From Serpens gallinarum (GTDB lineage Bacteria > Pseudomonadota > Gammaproteobacteria > Pseudomonadales > Pseudomonadaceae): 64,000 nucleotides of DNA. Made by a program: the position numbers and the translations under genes. Shown here piece by piece: positions 17,437 to 27,355 of this stretch. Numbering within the stretch: position 1 is the first letter of the stretch; each line of letters opens with the position of its first letter. The notes below the pieces were generated by a model. That model saw nothing but the letters and a program-made list of their open reading frames with translations. It was not told where the DNA came from and did not search any database. The stretch is from assembly GCF_014836765.1 (NCBI RefSeq), contig NZ_JACSQG010000008.1, positions 103,186 to 167,185 on the forward strand, in the 5' to 3' direction.

Positions 17437-17844
17437 TTACTCTCCGCGCAGGGCCGACATCAGCCCTTTGAATTTACTGTTGAGGAAGGTAAAGCTGGCT
17501 TGAAAGTCCACGGCGTTCTGCGCGTAGCTGGCCTGCTCGACCTGTGCATCGACGGTGTTGCCGTCGATGGACGGGTGATGCGGGGTGCGGTATTGCAGCG
17601 CCGCTTCACTGAAGGACACGCCCTCGCCTTCGATATGGCGGGCCTGGGTACGATTCAGGCTGAACGTGCTGCCTTTGCTCTGCTCCATCTGCGCCGCGAG
17701 GACGCTGGAAAATTCCACATCACGCGCCTTGTAATGCGGCGTGTCGGCGTTGGCGATGTTATTGGCCAAGACCTCGGCACGCTGGGAGCGGAAGCTCAAC
17801 GCCTTCTCATGAATGCCCAGGGCTTTGTCGAAACTGATGCTCAT
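17437..17844 (-). CDS. flgB: Flagellar proximal rod protein FlgB
   Basis: FlgB is the rod subunit nearest the MS ring. ATG at 17844 gives 135 residues beginning MSISFDKALGIHEKALSFR, nearly the P. aeruginosa sequence as I remember it, with an AGAGGT ribosome site. A longer frame reaching 17928 is rejected because it would run back almost to the -12 promoter element. The motif VLANNIANADTPHYKARD is the FlgB signature. It is first in flgBCDE. Confidence 0.96.
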   Translation of the reverse strand: MSISFDKALGIHEKALSFRSQRAEVLANNIANADTPHYKARDVEFSSVLAAQMEQSKGSTFSLNRTQARHIEGEGVSFSEAALQYRTPHHPSIDGNTVDAQVEQASYAQNAVDFQASFTFLNSKFKGLMSALRGE

Positions 17845-17923
17845 GCTCAACCTCTTTCCCATCATTGGGACAGGGAACTGCGGTCGCCAGACAATTGCCG
17901 ACCGCGGATACTGACTGAGATAA

Positions 17924-17939
17924 AGCAATCATTGTGCCA
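17924..17939 (-). promoter_or_regulatory. Sigma-54 promoter of flgBCDE
   Basis: On the minus strand the site reads TGGCACAATGATTGCT, a perfect TGGCAC-N5-TTGCT with 10 bases between the GG and GC doublets. It predicts a start near 17913 and a leader of about 70 nt before flgB. RpoN with a FleR/FleQ-type activator drives flagellar genes in Pseudomonas. Confidence 0.9.
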
Positions 17940-18240
17940 CTTGCATGGACAGCCATGATTCAGCGAGCCCGGGAGGACGTTACTGCGCCCGGTTAGCAAA
18001 ATAGCGGCAAGCGTTTACCGCCTGACGGCAATCAAGGCGGCAAAACCCGTGACGAACTCGCCATCCGCAAGACCAGTGATGTCGCCCCGACAGCAAGAGC
18101 TCGGCCCGAGGTCGAGCCTTCCACAATGCGCGCGCGCAATGGCTCGGATTGCAGTGAAGGTGGTCACCTCGCCAAGAAAGACAAGGTCAGCGAAGAGGGT
18201 TTATTACAACTGCGCAGCTCTGGGCCTCAGAAGACGCATC
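17940..18240. other. Intergenic stretch between flgB promoter and recX
   Basis: I find no convincing gene, RNA or repeat here. A plus-strand frame crosses part of it (18126 onwards), but it continues antisense into recX and has no recognisable domain. The stretch marks the junction between the flagellar block and the recX-recA block and may contain decayed sequence or activator-binding sites for flgB. Confidence 0.5.
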
Positions 18241-18705
18241 TCAATCATCCAGCGCATTGCGCAGCAAGCGACCGATCTGCTCCAGCGGATAACCACGATA
18301 CGCCAGGAAGCGTCCTTGCCGAGCGCGCTCCTTGGCGTCCTGCGGCAGCTGACCGGCGAACTTGCGCCGCCAGACCTCGCGTAGCTGCTCGGTCCAGTCC
18401 ACCTCGCATTGACTCAGCGCCTGCTCGACTTCAGCACGCGGCAAACCACGCTGGTTGAGCTCTTCGCGAATTCGCGCCGGGCCACACCCGGCGCGGGCGC
18501 GACTGGCGATATAGCTTTCCAGATAACGCGCCTCATTGAGCAGTCCCTCTTCCGTCAATCGGTCGAGAGCGCTGTCGATCAGCTCAGGCGGCGCGCCACG
18601 CTGACGTAGTTTGCGGGTCAACTCGGCGCGCCCATGTTCGCGGCGCGCCAGCAAGTCCATGGCAACCCGGCGCACAGCGACAGGCGTATCCAGAACAATA
18701 GCCAT
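18241..18705 (-). CDS. recX: RecA regulatory protein RecX
   Basis: RecX binds RecA filaments and damps recombinase and coprotease activity. The 154-residue helical-repeat protein contains [19 protein letters not shown] in its near form (about residues 16-33) and [19 protein letters not shown] (about 73-91), both typical. It lies 11 bp after recA in the same direction, the standard arrangement, so it is probably made by read-through from the recA transcript and induced by DNA damage. Confidence 0.95.
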   Translation of the reverse strand: MAIVLDTPVAVRRVAMDLLARREHGRAELTRKLRQRGAPPELIDSALDRLTEEGLLNEARYLESYIASRARAGCGPARIREELNQRGLPRAEVEQALSQCEVDWTEQLREVWRRKFAGQLPQDAKERARQGRFLAYRGYPLEQIGRLLRNALDD

Positions 18706-18716
18706 AGATCAGACGA

Positions 18717-19790
18717 TTACTGGTCGCTGGCCAGTTCCGCCTTGGCAGTAGCCTTTGCGTCGGCCTCGGCCTTGGCACCAGAGCCCGCCTTCACATTGAC
18801 CGGGGCGGCCAGCAGCTTTTCACGAATGCCCTTGTCCAGCGCCTCGCGCACGTCGAGGTTGTCTTCCAGATACTTGGCGGCATTCGCCTTGCCCTGGCCG
18901 ATCTTGTTGCCCTGGTAGCTGTACCAGGCACCGGATTTCTCAACCAGACCCTGCTGCACGCCAAGGTCGATGATCTCGCCGTTGCGGTAGATACCCTTGC
19001 CGTAGAGGATCTGGAACTCGGCCTGACGGAAGGGCGGAGCGACCTTGTTCTTCACGACCTTGACGCGGGTTTCGCTGCCAACCACCTCATCGCCTTCCTT
19101 GACCGCGCCGGTACGGCGAATATCCAGACGCACCGAGGCGTAGAACTTCAACGCGTTACCACCGGTGGTGGTTTCCGGGCTGCCGAACATCACGCCGATC
19201 TTCATGCGGATCTGGTTGATGAAGATCACCAGGCAGTTGGCATTCTTGATGTTGCCAGTAATCTTGCGCAGCGCCTGGGACATCAGGCGGGCCTGCAGGC
19301 CGACATGCATGTCGCCCATTTCACCTTCGATTTCCGCCTTGGGCACCAGGGCTGCCACGGAGTCGACCACAATCACGTCGATGGCGTTGGAGCGCACCAG
19401 CATGTCGGTGATTTCCAGCGCCTGCTCACCGGTGTCCGGCTGCGAGACGAGCAGGTCATCGACATTCACGCCGAGCTTGCCGGCGTATTCAGGATCCAAT
19501 GCGTGCTCCGCATCGACGAAGGCACAGGTGGCGCCCATCTTCTGCGCCTCGGCAATCACCGACAGGGTCAGGGTGGTTTTACCCGAGGATTCCGGACCGT
19601 AGATTTCCACGATACGGCCCTTGGGCAGGCCGCCAATACCGAGCGCAATATCCAGGCCCAGCGAGCCGGTGGAAATGGCCGGAATGGCCTGACGGTCATG
19701 ATCGCCCATGCGCATCACCGCGCCCTTGCCAAACTGCTTCTCGATCTGGCCCAGGGCCGCCGCCAAGGCGCGCTTCTTGTTCTCGTCCAT
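18717..19790 (-). CDS. recA: Recombinase RecA
   Basis: RecA forms the filament that performs strand exchange and triggers LexA self-cleavage. ATG at 19790, with a GAGGAA ribosome site, gives 357 residues beginning [20 protein letters not shown] longer frame to 19832 is rejected. The Walker A motif GPESSGKTT is at about 65-73, the L1/L2 DNA-binding regions include [15 protein letters not shown], and the C-terminal tail is acidic and alanine-rich. A LexA box precedes it. Confidence 0.98.
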   Translation of the reverse strand: MDENKKRALAAALGQIEKQFGKGAVMRMGDHDRQAIPAISTGSLGLDIALGIGGLPKGRIVEIYGPESSGKTTLTLSVIAEAQKMGATCAFVDAEHALDPEYAGKLGVNVDDLLVSQPDTGEQALEITDMLVRSNAIDVIVVDSVAALVPKAEIEGEMGDMHVGLQARLMSQALRKITGNIKNANCLVIFINQIRMKIGVMFGSPETTTGGNALKFYASVRLDIRRTGAVKEGDEVVGSETRVKVVKNKVAPPFRQAEFQILYGKGIYRNGEIIDLGVQQGLVEKSGAWYSYQGNKIGQGKANAAKYLEDNLDVREALDKGIREKLLAAPVNVKAGSGAKAEADAKATAKAELASDQ

Positions 19791-19832
19791 TGAATTCCTC
19801 ACGTATTCGACAGGGCCAGACGGCCGCAACAA

Positions 19833-19848
19833 CTGTATAAGTAGCCAG
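19833..19848 (-). promoter_or_regulatory. LexA (SOS) box of recA
   Basis: CTGTATAAGTAGCCAG on the plus strand matches the CTG-N10-CAG LexA operator, with the AT-rich centre expected. It lies 43 bp upstream of the recA start codon, where it can block the recA promoter. SOS control of recA is established for Pseudomonas. Confidence 0.88.
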
Positions 19849-19875
19849 TATTAGAGCATAGGCAAAAAGACTCGC

Positions 19876-20376
19876 CTACCCCTCGCCGGGATTTTCTCCG
19901 ATGACCAGTCGCAACAATCCGTGCAAGGCCGCTTCTACCGACCGACGGCGCACTTCGGCGCGATCGCCGGCAAAACGATAACAGTGAGTCGTGACCTGCG
20001 CGCCATCGGCCCAGGCCAACCAGACGGTACCGACCGGCTTGTCCGGCGTGCCGCCATCCGGCCCGGCAATACCGCTCACCGCCACGGCAAATCGCGCGCC
20101 GCTGCAGCGCCCCGCGCCCAGCGCCATGGCCTCCACCACCTCGCGACTGACCGCGCCGACCGTCGCAAACAGCGCGGCCGGCACCCCCAGCTGCGCGATC
20201 TTCTGGCTATTGGAATAGGTTACATAGCCGGCTTCGAACCAGGATGAACTGCCAGGGATGCGCGTGATCGCTTCGGCAATCCCGCCCCCCGTGCACGATT
20301 CGGCGGTGGTGACCTGCGCGCCAAGGCGTTGCAGCTCAGCGCCCAGCCGATGAGCTAAATGAGTGAGTTCGTCCAT
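19876..20376 (-). CDS. pncC: Nicotinamide-nucleotide amidohydrolase PncC (CinA C-terminal family)
   Basis: PncC deamidates nicotinamide mononucleotide to nicotinate mononucleotide in pyridine-nucleotide salvage. The 166-residue protein is a stand-alone CinA C-terminal domain with VTTAESCTGGGIAEAITRI (active-site serine and threonine region, about 23-41) and SGIAGPDGGTPDKPVGTVW. The N-terminal MoeA-like domain of longer CinA proteins is absent, as is usual in Pseudomonas. It lies upstream of recA and is often annotated cinA. Confidence 0.93.
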   Translation of the reverse strand: MDELTHLAHRLGAELQRLGAQVTTAESCTGGGIAEAITRIPGSSSWFEAGYVTYSNSQKIAQLGVPAALFATVGAVSREVVEAMALGAGRCSGARFAVAVSGIAGPDGGTPDKPVGTVWLAWADGAQVTTHCYRFAGDRAEVRRRSVEAALHGLLRLVIGENPGEG

Positions 20377-20505
20377 GTCAGCTCCTGAGGTCTAAGTGAT
20401 TTTGTCGCAAGCCGCACACGAAGCCGCAACAGACCCGGTTAAAGGCTCAAGGGGGAATACCGTACACTAGGCGGCTTTGCGATTCAGCCGGACATTGCCC
20501 ACACC

Positions 20506-23079
20506 ATGAGCCACAGCGACTTTTCAGCCCACACGCCGATGATGCAACAGTACTGGAGACTGAAGACCCAGCATCCCGACCAGATGATGTTCTACCGCAT
20601 GGGGGACTTCTATGAGCTGTTCTACGAGGACGCCAAGAAGGCCGCCAAGCTGCTGGACATCACACTGACCTCACGCGGACAGTCTGCCGGGCAAGCGATC
20701 CCCATGGCCGGCATTCCCTTCCACTCCGCCGAAGGCTACCTGGCGCGCCTGGTCAAGCTGGGCGAGTCGGTGGTGATCTGCGAGCAAGTCGGCGATCCGG
20801 CCACCAGCAAAGGCCCGGTGGAACGTCAGGTGGTGCGCATCCTCACGCCGGGTACGGTCAGCGACGAAGCGTTGCTTGATGAGCGGCGCGACAACCTGTT
20901 GGCCGCCCTGCTCGGGGATGACAAGCTGTTTGGTCTGGCGGTTCTGGACATCACCAGCGGCCGCTTCAGCGTACTGGAAATCAAGGGCTGGGAACCGCTG
21001 CTGGCCGAACTGGAGCGTCTCAACCCCACTGAATTGTTGATCCCCGATGACTGGCCGCAAGGCCTGCCGGCGGAAAAGCGCCGGGGCGTACACCGCCGAG
21101 CGCCTTGGGATTTCGAATGTGATTCGGCGTTCAAGAGCCTCTGTCAGCAGTTTGCCACCCAGGACCTCAAGGGCTTCGGTTGTGAAGGCCTGACCCTGGC
21201 CATTGGCGCCGCCGGCTGTTTGCTGGCTTACGCCAAGGAAACCCAGCGCACGGCCCTGCCCCACCTGCGTGGCCTGCGTCATGAGCGTCTCGACGACACC
21301 GTCATCCTCGACGCAGCCACCCGTCGCAACCTGGAGCTGGATATCAACCTGTCAGGGGGACGAGACAATACGCTGCAGTCAGTCCTCGACCGTTGCCAGA
21401 CCGCCATGGGCAGCCGCCTACTCAGTCGCTGGCTGAATCGTCCGTTGCGTGACCGCGCCGTGCTGGAAGCCCGCCAGGATGCCATTACCTGCCTGCTGGA
21501 AAATTACCGCTACGAAAACCTGCAGCCCCGCCTCAAGGAAATCGGCGACGTGGAGCGCATCCTGGCGCGTATCGGCCTGCGCAATGCCCGTCCCCGGGAT
21601 CTGGCTCGCCTGCGCGATGCGTTGGCCGCACTCCCCGAACTGCAATTGGCCATGCAGGACCTGGTGGCGCCGCATCTGCTGCAGCTGGCCGACAATGTGC
21701 GCACCTACCCAGAGCTGGCTGAGCTTCTGCAAAAAGCCATTATCGACAACCCGCCAGCGGTGATTCGTGACGGTGGCGTGCTCAAGGTCGGCTATGACAC
21801 CGAACTCGACGAGCTGTTGTCGCTGTCTGAAAACGCTGGCCAGTACCTGATGGATCTGGAAGCACGCGAAAAGGCTCGCACCGGTCTGCCTAACCTCAAG
21901 GTTGGCTACAACCGAGTGCACGGCTACTTTATCGAGCTGCCGAGCAAACAGGCCGAACAGGCGCCCGCCGACTATATCCGTCGACAGACGCTCAAAGGCG
22001 CCGAGCGCTTCATCACGCCCGAGCTGAAGGCCTTCGAGGATAAGGCCCTGTCGGCCAAGAGCCGCGCTCTGGCCCGTGAGAAAGTGCTCTATGAAGAGTT
22101 GCTGGAACACCTCATCGGCCAGTTGGCACCGCTGCAGGAAACTGCCGCCGCACTGGCCGAACTGGATGTGTTGAGCAACCTGGGCGAACGCGCGCTGACC
22201 CTGGACCTCAATCGCCCACGGTTTGTCGACGAGCCCTGCATGCGCATCGAGCAAGGCCGTCATCCGGTGGTCGAACAGGTCCTGGCCACACCCTTTGTCG
22301 CCAACGACCTGAACCTTGATGACAGCACTCGCATGCTGATCATCACCGGGCCGAACATGGGCGGTAAATCCACCTACATGCGCCAGACCGCGCTGATCGT
22401 GCTGCTCGCCCATGTCGGCAGCTTCGTGCCGGCGGCGCAGTGCGAACTGTCCATGGTTGACCGCATTTTTACGCGCATCGGCTCCAGCGATGACCTGGCG
22501 GGCGGGCGTTCCACCTTTATGGTGGAGATGAGCGAAACCGCCAACATCCTGCACAACGCCAGCGAGCGTAGCCTGGTGCTGATGGATGAAGTGGGACGCG
22601 GCACCAGCACCTTTGATGGCCTGTCCCTGGCCTGGGCCGCTGCGGAACACTTGGCTCAGCTGCGCGCCTGGACGCTGTTTGCCACGCATTACTTCGAACT
22701 GACCGTCTTGCCCGAGAGCGAGCCGGTGGTCGCCAACGTGCACCTCAGCGCCACTGAACATAAAGAGCGCATAGTCTTCCTGCACCATGTTCTGCCTGGG
22801 CCGGCCAGCCAGAGTTATGGGTTGGCGGTGGCGCAACTGGCCGGAGTGCCCAATCCGGTGATCGACCGCGCCCGCGAACATCTGGCACGCCTTGAGGTCA
22901 CCAGCTTGCCTCATGAGACGCCACGCGCGCAGCCGGGACAATCTGTCGCACCGCTGCAAAGCGATATGTTCGCCAGTCTGCCGCATCCCGTGGTGGACGA
23001 GCTTTCACGCCTCGACCCGGATGGACTAACGCCGCGTCAAGCGCTGGATCTGCTCTATGGGTGGAAGAAACGCATCTAA
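20506..23079 (+). CDS. mutS: DNA mismatch repair ATPase MutS
   Basis: MutS recognises mismatches and starts methyl-independent or MutL-dependent repair. The 857-residue protein has the mismatch-reading Phe-X-Glu in [13 protein letters not shown] (about residues 33-45), connector and lever domains, Walker [10 protein letters not shown] (about 618-626), and the following [11 protein letters not shown]alker B region. The C-terminal helices are complete. It is transcribed alone on the plus strand, divergent from pncC. Confidence 0.98.
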   Translation: MSHSDFSAHTPMMQQYWRLKTQHPDQMMFYRMGDFYELFYEDAKKAAKLLDITLTSRGQSAGQAIPMAGIPFHSAEGYLARLVKLGESVVICEQVGDPATSKGPVERQVVRILTPGTVSDEALLDERRDNLLAALLGDDKLFGLAVLDITSGRFSVLEIKGWEPLLAELERLNPTELLIPDDWPQGLPAEKRRGVHRRAPWDFECDSAFKSLCQQFATQDLKGFGCEGLTLAIGAAGCLLAYAKETQRTALPHLRGLRHERLDDTVILDAATRRNLELDINLSGGRDNTLQSVLDRCQTAMGSRLLSRWLNRPLRDRAVLEARQDAITCLLENYRYENLQPRLKEIGDVERILARIGLRNARPRDLARLRDALAALPELQLAMQDLVAPHLLQLADNVRTYPELAELLQKAIIDNPPAVIRDGGVLKVGYDTELDELLSLSENAGQYLMDLEAREKARTGLPNLKVGYNRVHGYFIELPSKQAEQAPADYIRRQTLKGAERFITPELKAFEDKALSAKSRALAREKVLYEELLEHLIGQLAPLQETAAALAELDVLSNLGERALTLDLNRPRFVDEPCMRIEQGRHPVVEQVLATPFVANDLNLDDSTRMLIITGPNMGGKSTYMRQTALIVLLAHVGSFVPAAQCELSMVDRIFTRIGSSDDLAGGRSTFMVEMSETANILHNASERSLVLMDEVGRGTSTFDGLSLAWAAAEHLAQLRAWTLFATHYFELTVLPESEPVVANVHLSATEHKERIVFLHHVLPGPASQSYGLAVAQLAGVPNPVIDRAREHLARLEVTSLPHETPRAQPGQSVAPLQSDMFASLPHPVVDELSRLDPDGLTPRQALDLLYGWKKRI

Positions 23080-23216
23080 CGACATTGCCTGGGAGCTGCT
23101 AGAATCCCGCGCGTTTTCAAGATTGCCCGGTCATAGCCTGAGCCGCGGCGGTCCGTATTCAAGCGGGGACCCTACCCAAGACTGGGCTCCAGCCGTCGCC
23201 AGAGGAGAGTATCGAC

Positions 23217-23540
23217 ATGACCTTCGTTGTCACCGACAACTGCATCAAGTGCAAATACACCGATTGCGTGGAAGTCTGCCCGGTAGACTGCTTCTACGAA
23301 GGCCCCAATTTTCTCGTCATTCACCCCGACGAGTGCATCGACTGCGCCCTGTGCGAGCCGGAATGCCCGGCCCAGGCGATCTTCTCTGAAGATGAAGTCC
23401 CGGAAGATCAGCAGGAATTCATCGAGCTAAACGCCGACTTGGCGGACGTCTGGCCGAACATCACCGAGAAGAAAGAATCGCTGCCCGATGCCGAAGAATG
23501 GGACGGCGTGAAGGACAAGTTGCAGTACCTGGAGCGCTGA
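23217..23540 (+). CDS. fdxA: Ferredoxin FdxA, 3Fe-4S/4Fe-4S
   Basis: The 107-residue electron carrier has two iron-sulphur cluster motifs: [14 protein letters not shown] (about residues 9-22), with the spacing of a 3Fe-4S/4Fe-4S ferredoxin, and [12 protein letters not shown] (about 40-51). The acidic C-terminus is typical of the Azotobacter-type 7Fe ferredoxin family. The start has an AGGAGAG ribosome site. A strong terminator follows. In Pseudomonas it sits next to rpoS, as here. Confidence 0.96.
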   Translation: MTFVVTDNCIKCKYTDCVEVCPVDCFYEGPNFLVIHPDECIDCALCEPECPAQAIFSEDEVPEDQQEFIELNADLADVWPNITEKKESLPDAEEWDGVKDKLQYLER

Positions 23541-23557
23541 TCGGCGCACGTACTGTC

Positions 23558-23582
23558 AAGCCCGCTTCGTGCGGGCTTTTTA
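23558..23582 (+). terminator. Rho-independent terminator of fdxA
   Basis: Arms AAGCCCGC (23558-23565) and GCGGGCTT (23571-23578) with loop TTCGT are followed by T at 23577-23581. It lies 18 bp after the fdxA stop. Confidence 0.9.
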
Positions 23583-23650
23583 TTTGGTTTTTTTTACCGT
23601 GACGGGGCGGCTGTGTTTGCGCACGGTAAGTGGCTTTTAGCTTCGGCAAT

Positions 23651-23687
23651 AAAAAACACCGTTTCCCGCACAACGGAAAACGGTGTT
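23651..23687 (-). terminator. Rho-independent terminator of rpoS
   Basis: On the minus strand the stem AACACCGTTTTCC pairs with GGAAACGGTGTT (one bulge) and is followed by a T run (A at 23651-23656 on the plus strand). It is about 33 bp past the rpoS stop. Together with the fdxA terminator it fills most of the convergent fdxA-rpoS gap. Confidence 0.85.
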
Positions 23688-23719
23688 TTGTGAAGAACAT
23701 CGAGACGACCGTGGCCGCG

Positions 23720-24721
23720 CTACTGGAACAGCGACTCGCTGGACAATCCGTTCTTCTCGAGTATTTCACGCAGCCGCTTGAGCGCCTCGACTTGGATTTG
23801 CCGCACACGCTCACGCGTCAATCCAATTTCCTTGCCGACTTCCTCCAATGTGCTGCTTTCATGGCCGCGCAAGCCGAAGCGCCGTATGACCACCTCGCGC
23901 TGCTTCTCGGTGAGGTCCGACAACCACAGGTCGATGCTTTGCGAAAGATCGTCGTCCTGCAGCAGTTCACAGGGGTCGGTGGGCCGGTCATCGGTGAGTG
24001 TATCGAGCAGGGTCTTGTCCGAGTCCGGCCCGAGAGAAACATCGACGGAGGTCACCCGCTCGTTCAGGCCGAGCATACGCTTTACATCGGCGACGGGCCG
24101 TTCCAGTAGGTTGGCGATCTCTTCAGGGGAAGGCTCGTGGTCGAGTTTCTGAGTCAACTCGCGCGCGGCGCGCAGATAGACGTTGAGCTCCTTGACCACG
24201 TGTATCGGCAAACGAATGGTACGGGTCTGATTCATGATCGCCCGCTCGATGGTTTGCCGAATCCACCAGGTGGCGTAGGTAGAGAATCGGAACCCGCGCT
24301 CGGGGTCGAATTTTTCCACGGCGCGGATCAGTCCGAGGTTGCCCTCCTCGATCAGATCCAGCAATGAAAGGCCGCGATTGACGTAGCGCCGGGCGATTTT
24401 AACCACCAGCCGCAAGTTGCTTTCGATCATGCGCTTACGTCCAGCCGGGTCGCCCCGCTGCGCCAAGCGCGCAAAATAGACTTCCTCTGCTGGGGTCAGC
24501 AGTGGAGAGAAACCGATTTCGTTGAGATATAACTGTGTGGCATCAAGTGCACGACTATAGTCAATGTACTTGTGCTGTCTTGCTGCTGATGATTTGGCCT
24601 TTGAACTGGCGACAGGTCTTTCGCTTTCTTCGCTCAGTGTTTCGTCGAAAACGACAGCAGGCTCCAGAAGGAGCACTTCGTCGTCGACTTCAAACTCAGG
24701 CGCTTCTTTGTTGAGTGCCAT
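23720..24721 (-). CDS. rpoS: Stationary-phase sigma factor RpoS
   Basis: RpoS directs RNA polymerase to stress and stationary-phase promoters. The 333-residue protein has region 1.2 ([19 protein letters not shown]), region 2 with [19 protein letters not shown] and the -10 reading [17 protein letters not shown], region 3, and region 4.2 with [19 protein letters not shown]. Length and sequence match Pseudomonas RpoS. nlpD lies 93 bp upstream, and rpoS promoters commonly lie inside nlpD. Confidence 0.98.
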   Translation of the reverse strand: MALNKEAPEFEVDDEVLLLEPAVVFDETLSEESERPVASSKAKSSAARQHKYIDYSRALDATQLYLNEIGFSPLLTPAEEVYFARLAQRGDPAGRKRMIESNLRLVVKIARRYVNRGLSLLDLIEEGNLGLIRAVEKFDPERGFRFSTYATWWIRQTIERAIMNQTRTIRLPIHVVKELNVYLRAARELTQKLDHEPSPEEIANLLERPVADVKRMLGLNERVTSVDVSLGPDSDKTLLDTLTDDRPTDPCELLQDDDLSQSIDLWLSDLTEKQREVVIRRFGLRGHESSTLEEVGKEIGLTRERVRQIQVEALKRLREILEKNGLSSESLFQ

Positions 24722-24814
24722 TGTTATTGTCCCTTACTGAGTTCGACAACAGCTCAGGCACACGCATTCCTTGTGTACCAGAGCCCATCCGCAATGCGGG
24801 ATGGGCGGCAAATC

Positions 24815-25675
24815 TTAGCGACGCGGCAAATATTGTTGGGGATCGACAGGTTTACCCTGGCGGCGAATCTCGAAGTGGAGCTTCACCCGGTCCGTCCCTG
24901 TTGATCCCATCTCAGCAATGGTCTGCCCGGCCTTGACCTGCTGTCCTTCCCGCACCAACAGTCTACGATTGTGCCCGTAGGCGCTCACATAGACGTCGTC
25001 ATGCTTGATGATCAACAACTCGCCGTAGCCCCGCAAACCACTCCCGGCGTACACCACTAGACCATCAGACGCTGCTAAAACAGGCTGTCCTAATTGCCCA
25101 GCGATATCAATTCCTTTATTCAAACTCGCGTTTGAAGCAAACCGCCCAATCAGTTCACCAGCCGACGGCCAGACCCATCCAGCAGATGAACGGGCGGCTG
25201 ATGTCGACGACAAGGCCGGTTGAGGGGTTGGCGTGGCAACCGCAGCAGGTGTGGGTTTTACAGAGGACGGACTGGCTGGCTTGGGAACTATAGGCTGCGC
25301 TGAAGCGGTGGTAGCCCGTTTGCTTACAGGCTTTGCAACCGTTTGTCGGATCGCCGATTGGCTGCCCTTGCTCGCACCCGAAAAGCGAATGGTCTGCCCA
25401 GGATAGATCACATAAGGTGGCGGAATGCGATTATGTTGCGCCAGGGCTTTCCAGTCCCAACCGAAGCGAAACGCGATCGAATAGAGCGTTTCGCCTGACT
25501 GCACCCGATGCTGGCCTCGCCGAAGTGGCTCGCGCAGATAGGCACTCTGATTGCGATCAATGACCGGCACCCCACCAGGAGGAGGCGATGCACAGCCAGC
25601 GAGCTGCAGGCCAGCAATGACCAATGCCAAGCCAGCCAGCTTGCTAACGTTTCGCGCGCTCCCAGAGGGATTCAA
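24815..25675 (-). CDS. nlpD: Lipoprotein NlpD, LysM and degenerate M23 domain
   Basis: NlpD is an outer-membrane divisome activator of the amidase AmiC. The 286-residue protein has a lipobox LQLAGC (Cys28), a LysM peptidoglycan-binding domain (about 55-100, HRVQSGETLYSIAFRFGWD), a proline/alanine-rich linker, and a C-terminal LytM/M23 domain (about 175-284). The zinc ligand histidine of active M23 enzymes is Asn in NKGIDIAG, so it should be a non-catalytic regulator, as in E. coli. The start is TTG at 25675 with AGGAG upstream; no ATG alternative keeps the signal. Confidence 0.93.
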   Translation of the reverse strand: MNPSGSARNVSKLAGLALVIAGLQLAGCASPPPGGVPVIDRNQSAYLREPLRRGQHRVQSGETLYSIAFRFGWDWKALAQHNRIPPPYVIYPGQTIRFSGASKGSQSAIRQTVAKPVSKRATTASAQPIVPKPASPSSVKPTPAAVATPTPQPALSSTSAARSSAGWVWPSAGELIGRFASNASLNKGIDIAGQLGQPVLAASDGLVVYAGSGLRGYGELLIIKHDDVYVSAYGHNRRLLVREGQQVKAGQTIAEMGSTGTDRVKLHFEIRRQGKPVDPQQYLPRR

Positions 25676-25720
25676 ACGGTCACTCTCCTGGCCTCATGCG
25701 AGGCACTTCAATAGGGGCGT

Positions 25721-26656
25721 TCACTGCTCAGCTGCCGCCACGGATTGCTGCCTGGCCAGACGCTCGATACCCAGGACCATTCCCACAGCCAGCACAGCCA
25801 GCACAAGCGCCAATATCACCTGAGGATCCTGACCACTGACTTGTGCATACCCAGCCGGCATAAGGTTCTCCTGCAGTAACGGATAGGACTCACCGCGGCT
25901 GTTGGTCTGCCAAGTCAGGGTGTGCTTCCACGGCCAGACTTTGCCCAGCGAACCGAGCATGATGCCCGTCAGCGTAGCCAGGGTAAGGTCACGCACATGC
26001 GCCAGCATCCAGCTCAGCAGCCGGGAAAAGCTCAGCAAGCCCAACAAGCAGCCGGCACTGAATACCGCAAGGATAGCGATATCCAGGTTTTTCACCGCGC
26101 CCAGCACTACCGGGTACAAGCCAAGCAGTACCAGAATGAAGCTGCCGGAGATCCCCGGAAGGATCATCGCACTGATGGCAATCGCGCCGGCAAAGAACAG
26201 CGTCAGCGGATCTGCCGCCAGTTGCAACGGTGCCGCTAGGGTAATCCACACCGCCAGCGCCAGGCCCACGACAAAGCCCAACATGCGGTTCCAGCTCCAC
26301 GAGACCACTTCGCGCCCCACCAGGTGGACCGATACCAGCACCAGGCCAAAGAAGAACGCCCACAACGGTACCGGATGGGTATCCATCAGATAGCTGATGG
26401 CTTTGGCCAGTGTGAATACGCTGGTCAGAACGCCAAGCATCACCACCAGCAAGAACGTAGCGTTACACGCCTGCCAGGCACCCTTGATTCGCCCCCGTAC
26501 AAACAGGGCTAACGCGGCGGGAATCGCGGCCAGCGAGGCCAGCAACTTGTCGTAGATGCCGGTGATCAACGCGACAGTGCCACCGGAAAAACCGGGCACC
26601 ACATCAACGGCGCCCATGGCCATGCCCTTGATGTACAGCAGAATGGTTTTCTTCAT
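25721..26656 (-). CDS. popT: DUF368/PopT-family undecaprenyl-phosphate transporter
   Basis: The 311-residue integral membrane protein has about eight to ten hydrophobic segments and the DUF368 N-terminal signature KGMAMGAVDVVPGFSGGTVAL, quoted as KGMAMGAVDVVPGFSGG (about residues 10-26), with a second half-repeat ILPGISGSFILVLLGLY (about 164-180). DUF368 proteins (PopT) recycle undecaprenyl phosphate across the inner membrane in other bacteria. Assignment here is by family. It lies between nlpD and pcm, where P. aeruginosa, from memory, has no gene. Confidence 0.82.
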   Translation of the reverse strand: MKKTILLYIKGMAMGAVDVVPGFSGGTVALITGIYDKLLASLAAIPAALALFVRGRIKGAWQACNATFLLVVMLGVLTSVFTLAKAISYLMDTHPVPLWAFFFGLVLVSVHLVGREVVSWSWNRMLGFVVGLALAVWITLAAPLQLAADPLTLFFAGAIAISAMILPGISGSFILVLLGLYPVVLGAVKNLDIAILAVFSAGCLLGLLSFSRLLSWMLAHVRDLTLATLTGIMLGSLGKVWPWKHTLTWQTNSRGESYPLLQENLMPAGYAQVSGQDPQVILALVLAVLAVGMVLGIERLARQQSVAAAEQ

Positions 26657-26674
26657 GATCTTCCGTGGCGAGAG

Positions 26675-27355
26675 TCAGGCCAGCGGCCCGTTGAGCAAGG
26701 GGACGAAACGCACAGCATCCAGTACGTGGCGGGAAAAACCATGCTCCTCGCGCACGATCAATAACAACTGCTGCTCAACGCCGCTACCCACCGGAATCAC
26801 CAGACGTCCACCCGGCGCCAACTGATCGAGCAACGCCTGCGGGACGGTACTGGCTGCAGCCGTGACAATGATGCCATTGTAGGGCGCCAGCGCAGGCCAG
26901 CCCTCCCAGCCATCGCCCCAGCGAAACACCACGTTACGCAACTCCAGTTCGAGCAGGCGCTCCTTGGCACGGTCCTGCAGCCCCTGGATACGTTCGACCG
27001 AGAACACGCGTTCGACCAGCTGGGCCAGCACAGCCGTCTGATAACCGGAACCGGTGCCGATTTCCAGCACCTTGTCCAGAGGACCAGCAGCCAACAACAG
27101 CTCGGTCATGCGTCCGACCATGTAGGGTTGCGAGATGGTCTGATTGTGGCCGATGGGCAGCGCCGTATCTTCATAGGCACGATGCGCCAGCGCCTCGTCA
27201 ACAAACAGATGGCGCGGCGTGCGACGAATGACTTCCAGAACGTGGGCGTTGGACAACCCTTCCTCGTAGAGGCGCTGAATCAAACGCTCACGGGTACGTT
27301 GCGACGTCATGCCGATGCCGCGGCGCGCCAGGCCATCGTGCTCGCGGTTGATCAC
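26675..27355 (-). CDS. pcm: Protein-L-isoaspartate O-methyltransferase Pcm
   Basis: Pcm methylates isoaspartyl residues to repair aged proteins. It shows [19 protein letters not shown] and the SAM motif [16 protein letters not shown]. Two starts are possible. GTG at 27355 overlaps the surE stop (GTGA) and has GGAGG seven bases upstream, giving 226 residues. ATG at 27310 gives 211 residues, matching the usual annotation, but lacks a ribosome site. I favour the GTG. It is in the ispF-truD-surE-pcm chain. Confidence 0.94.
   Translation of the reverse strand: MINREHDGLARRGIGMTSQRTRERLIQRLYEEGLSNAHVLEVIRRTPRHLFVDEALAHRAYEDTALPIGHNQTISQPYMVGRMTELLLAAGPLDKVLEIGTGSGYQTAVLAQLVERVFSVERIQGLQDRAKERLLELELRNVVFRWGDGWEGWPALAPYNGIIVTAAASTVPQALLDQLAPGGRLVIPVGSGVEQQLLLIVREEHGFSRHVLDAVRFVPLLNGPLA

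Noticed and set aside
21418..22986. 522-codon minus-strand frame inside mutS
   Set aside because: MutS on the plus strand is complete with all motifs; the antisense product is low-complexity and histidine/glutamine-rich.
23595..23628. TACCGTG/CACGGTA inverted repeat as part of an rsmZ-like RNA
   Set aside because: The stem has seven pairs and a 20-base loop, and there is no set of GGA loops and no GacA box.
25085..25150. Loss of a zinc ligand in NlpD as gene decay
   Set aside because: NKGID in place of HxGxD is normal for NlpD, which activates AmiC without cutting peptidoglycan itself.
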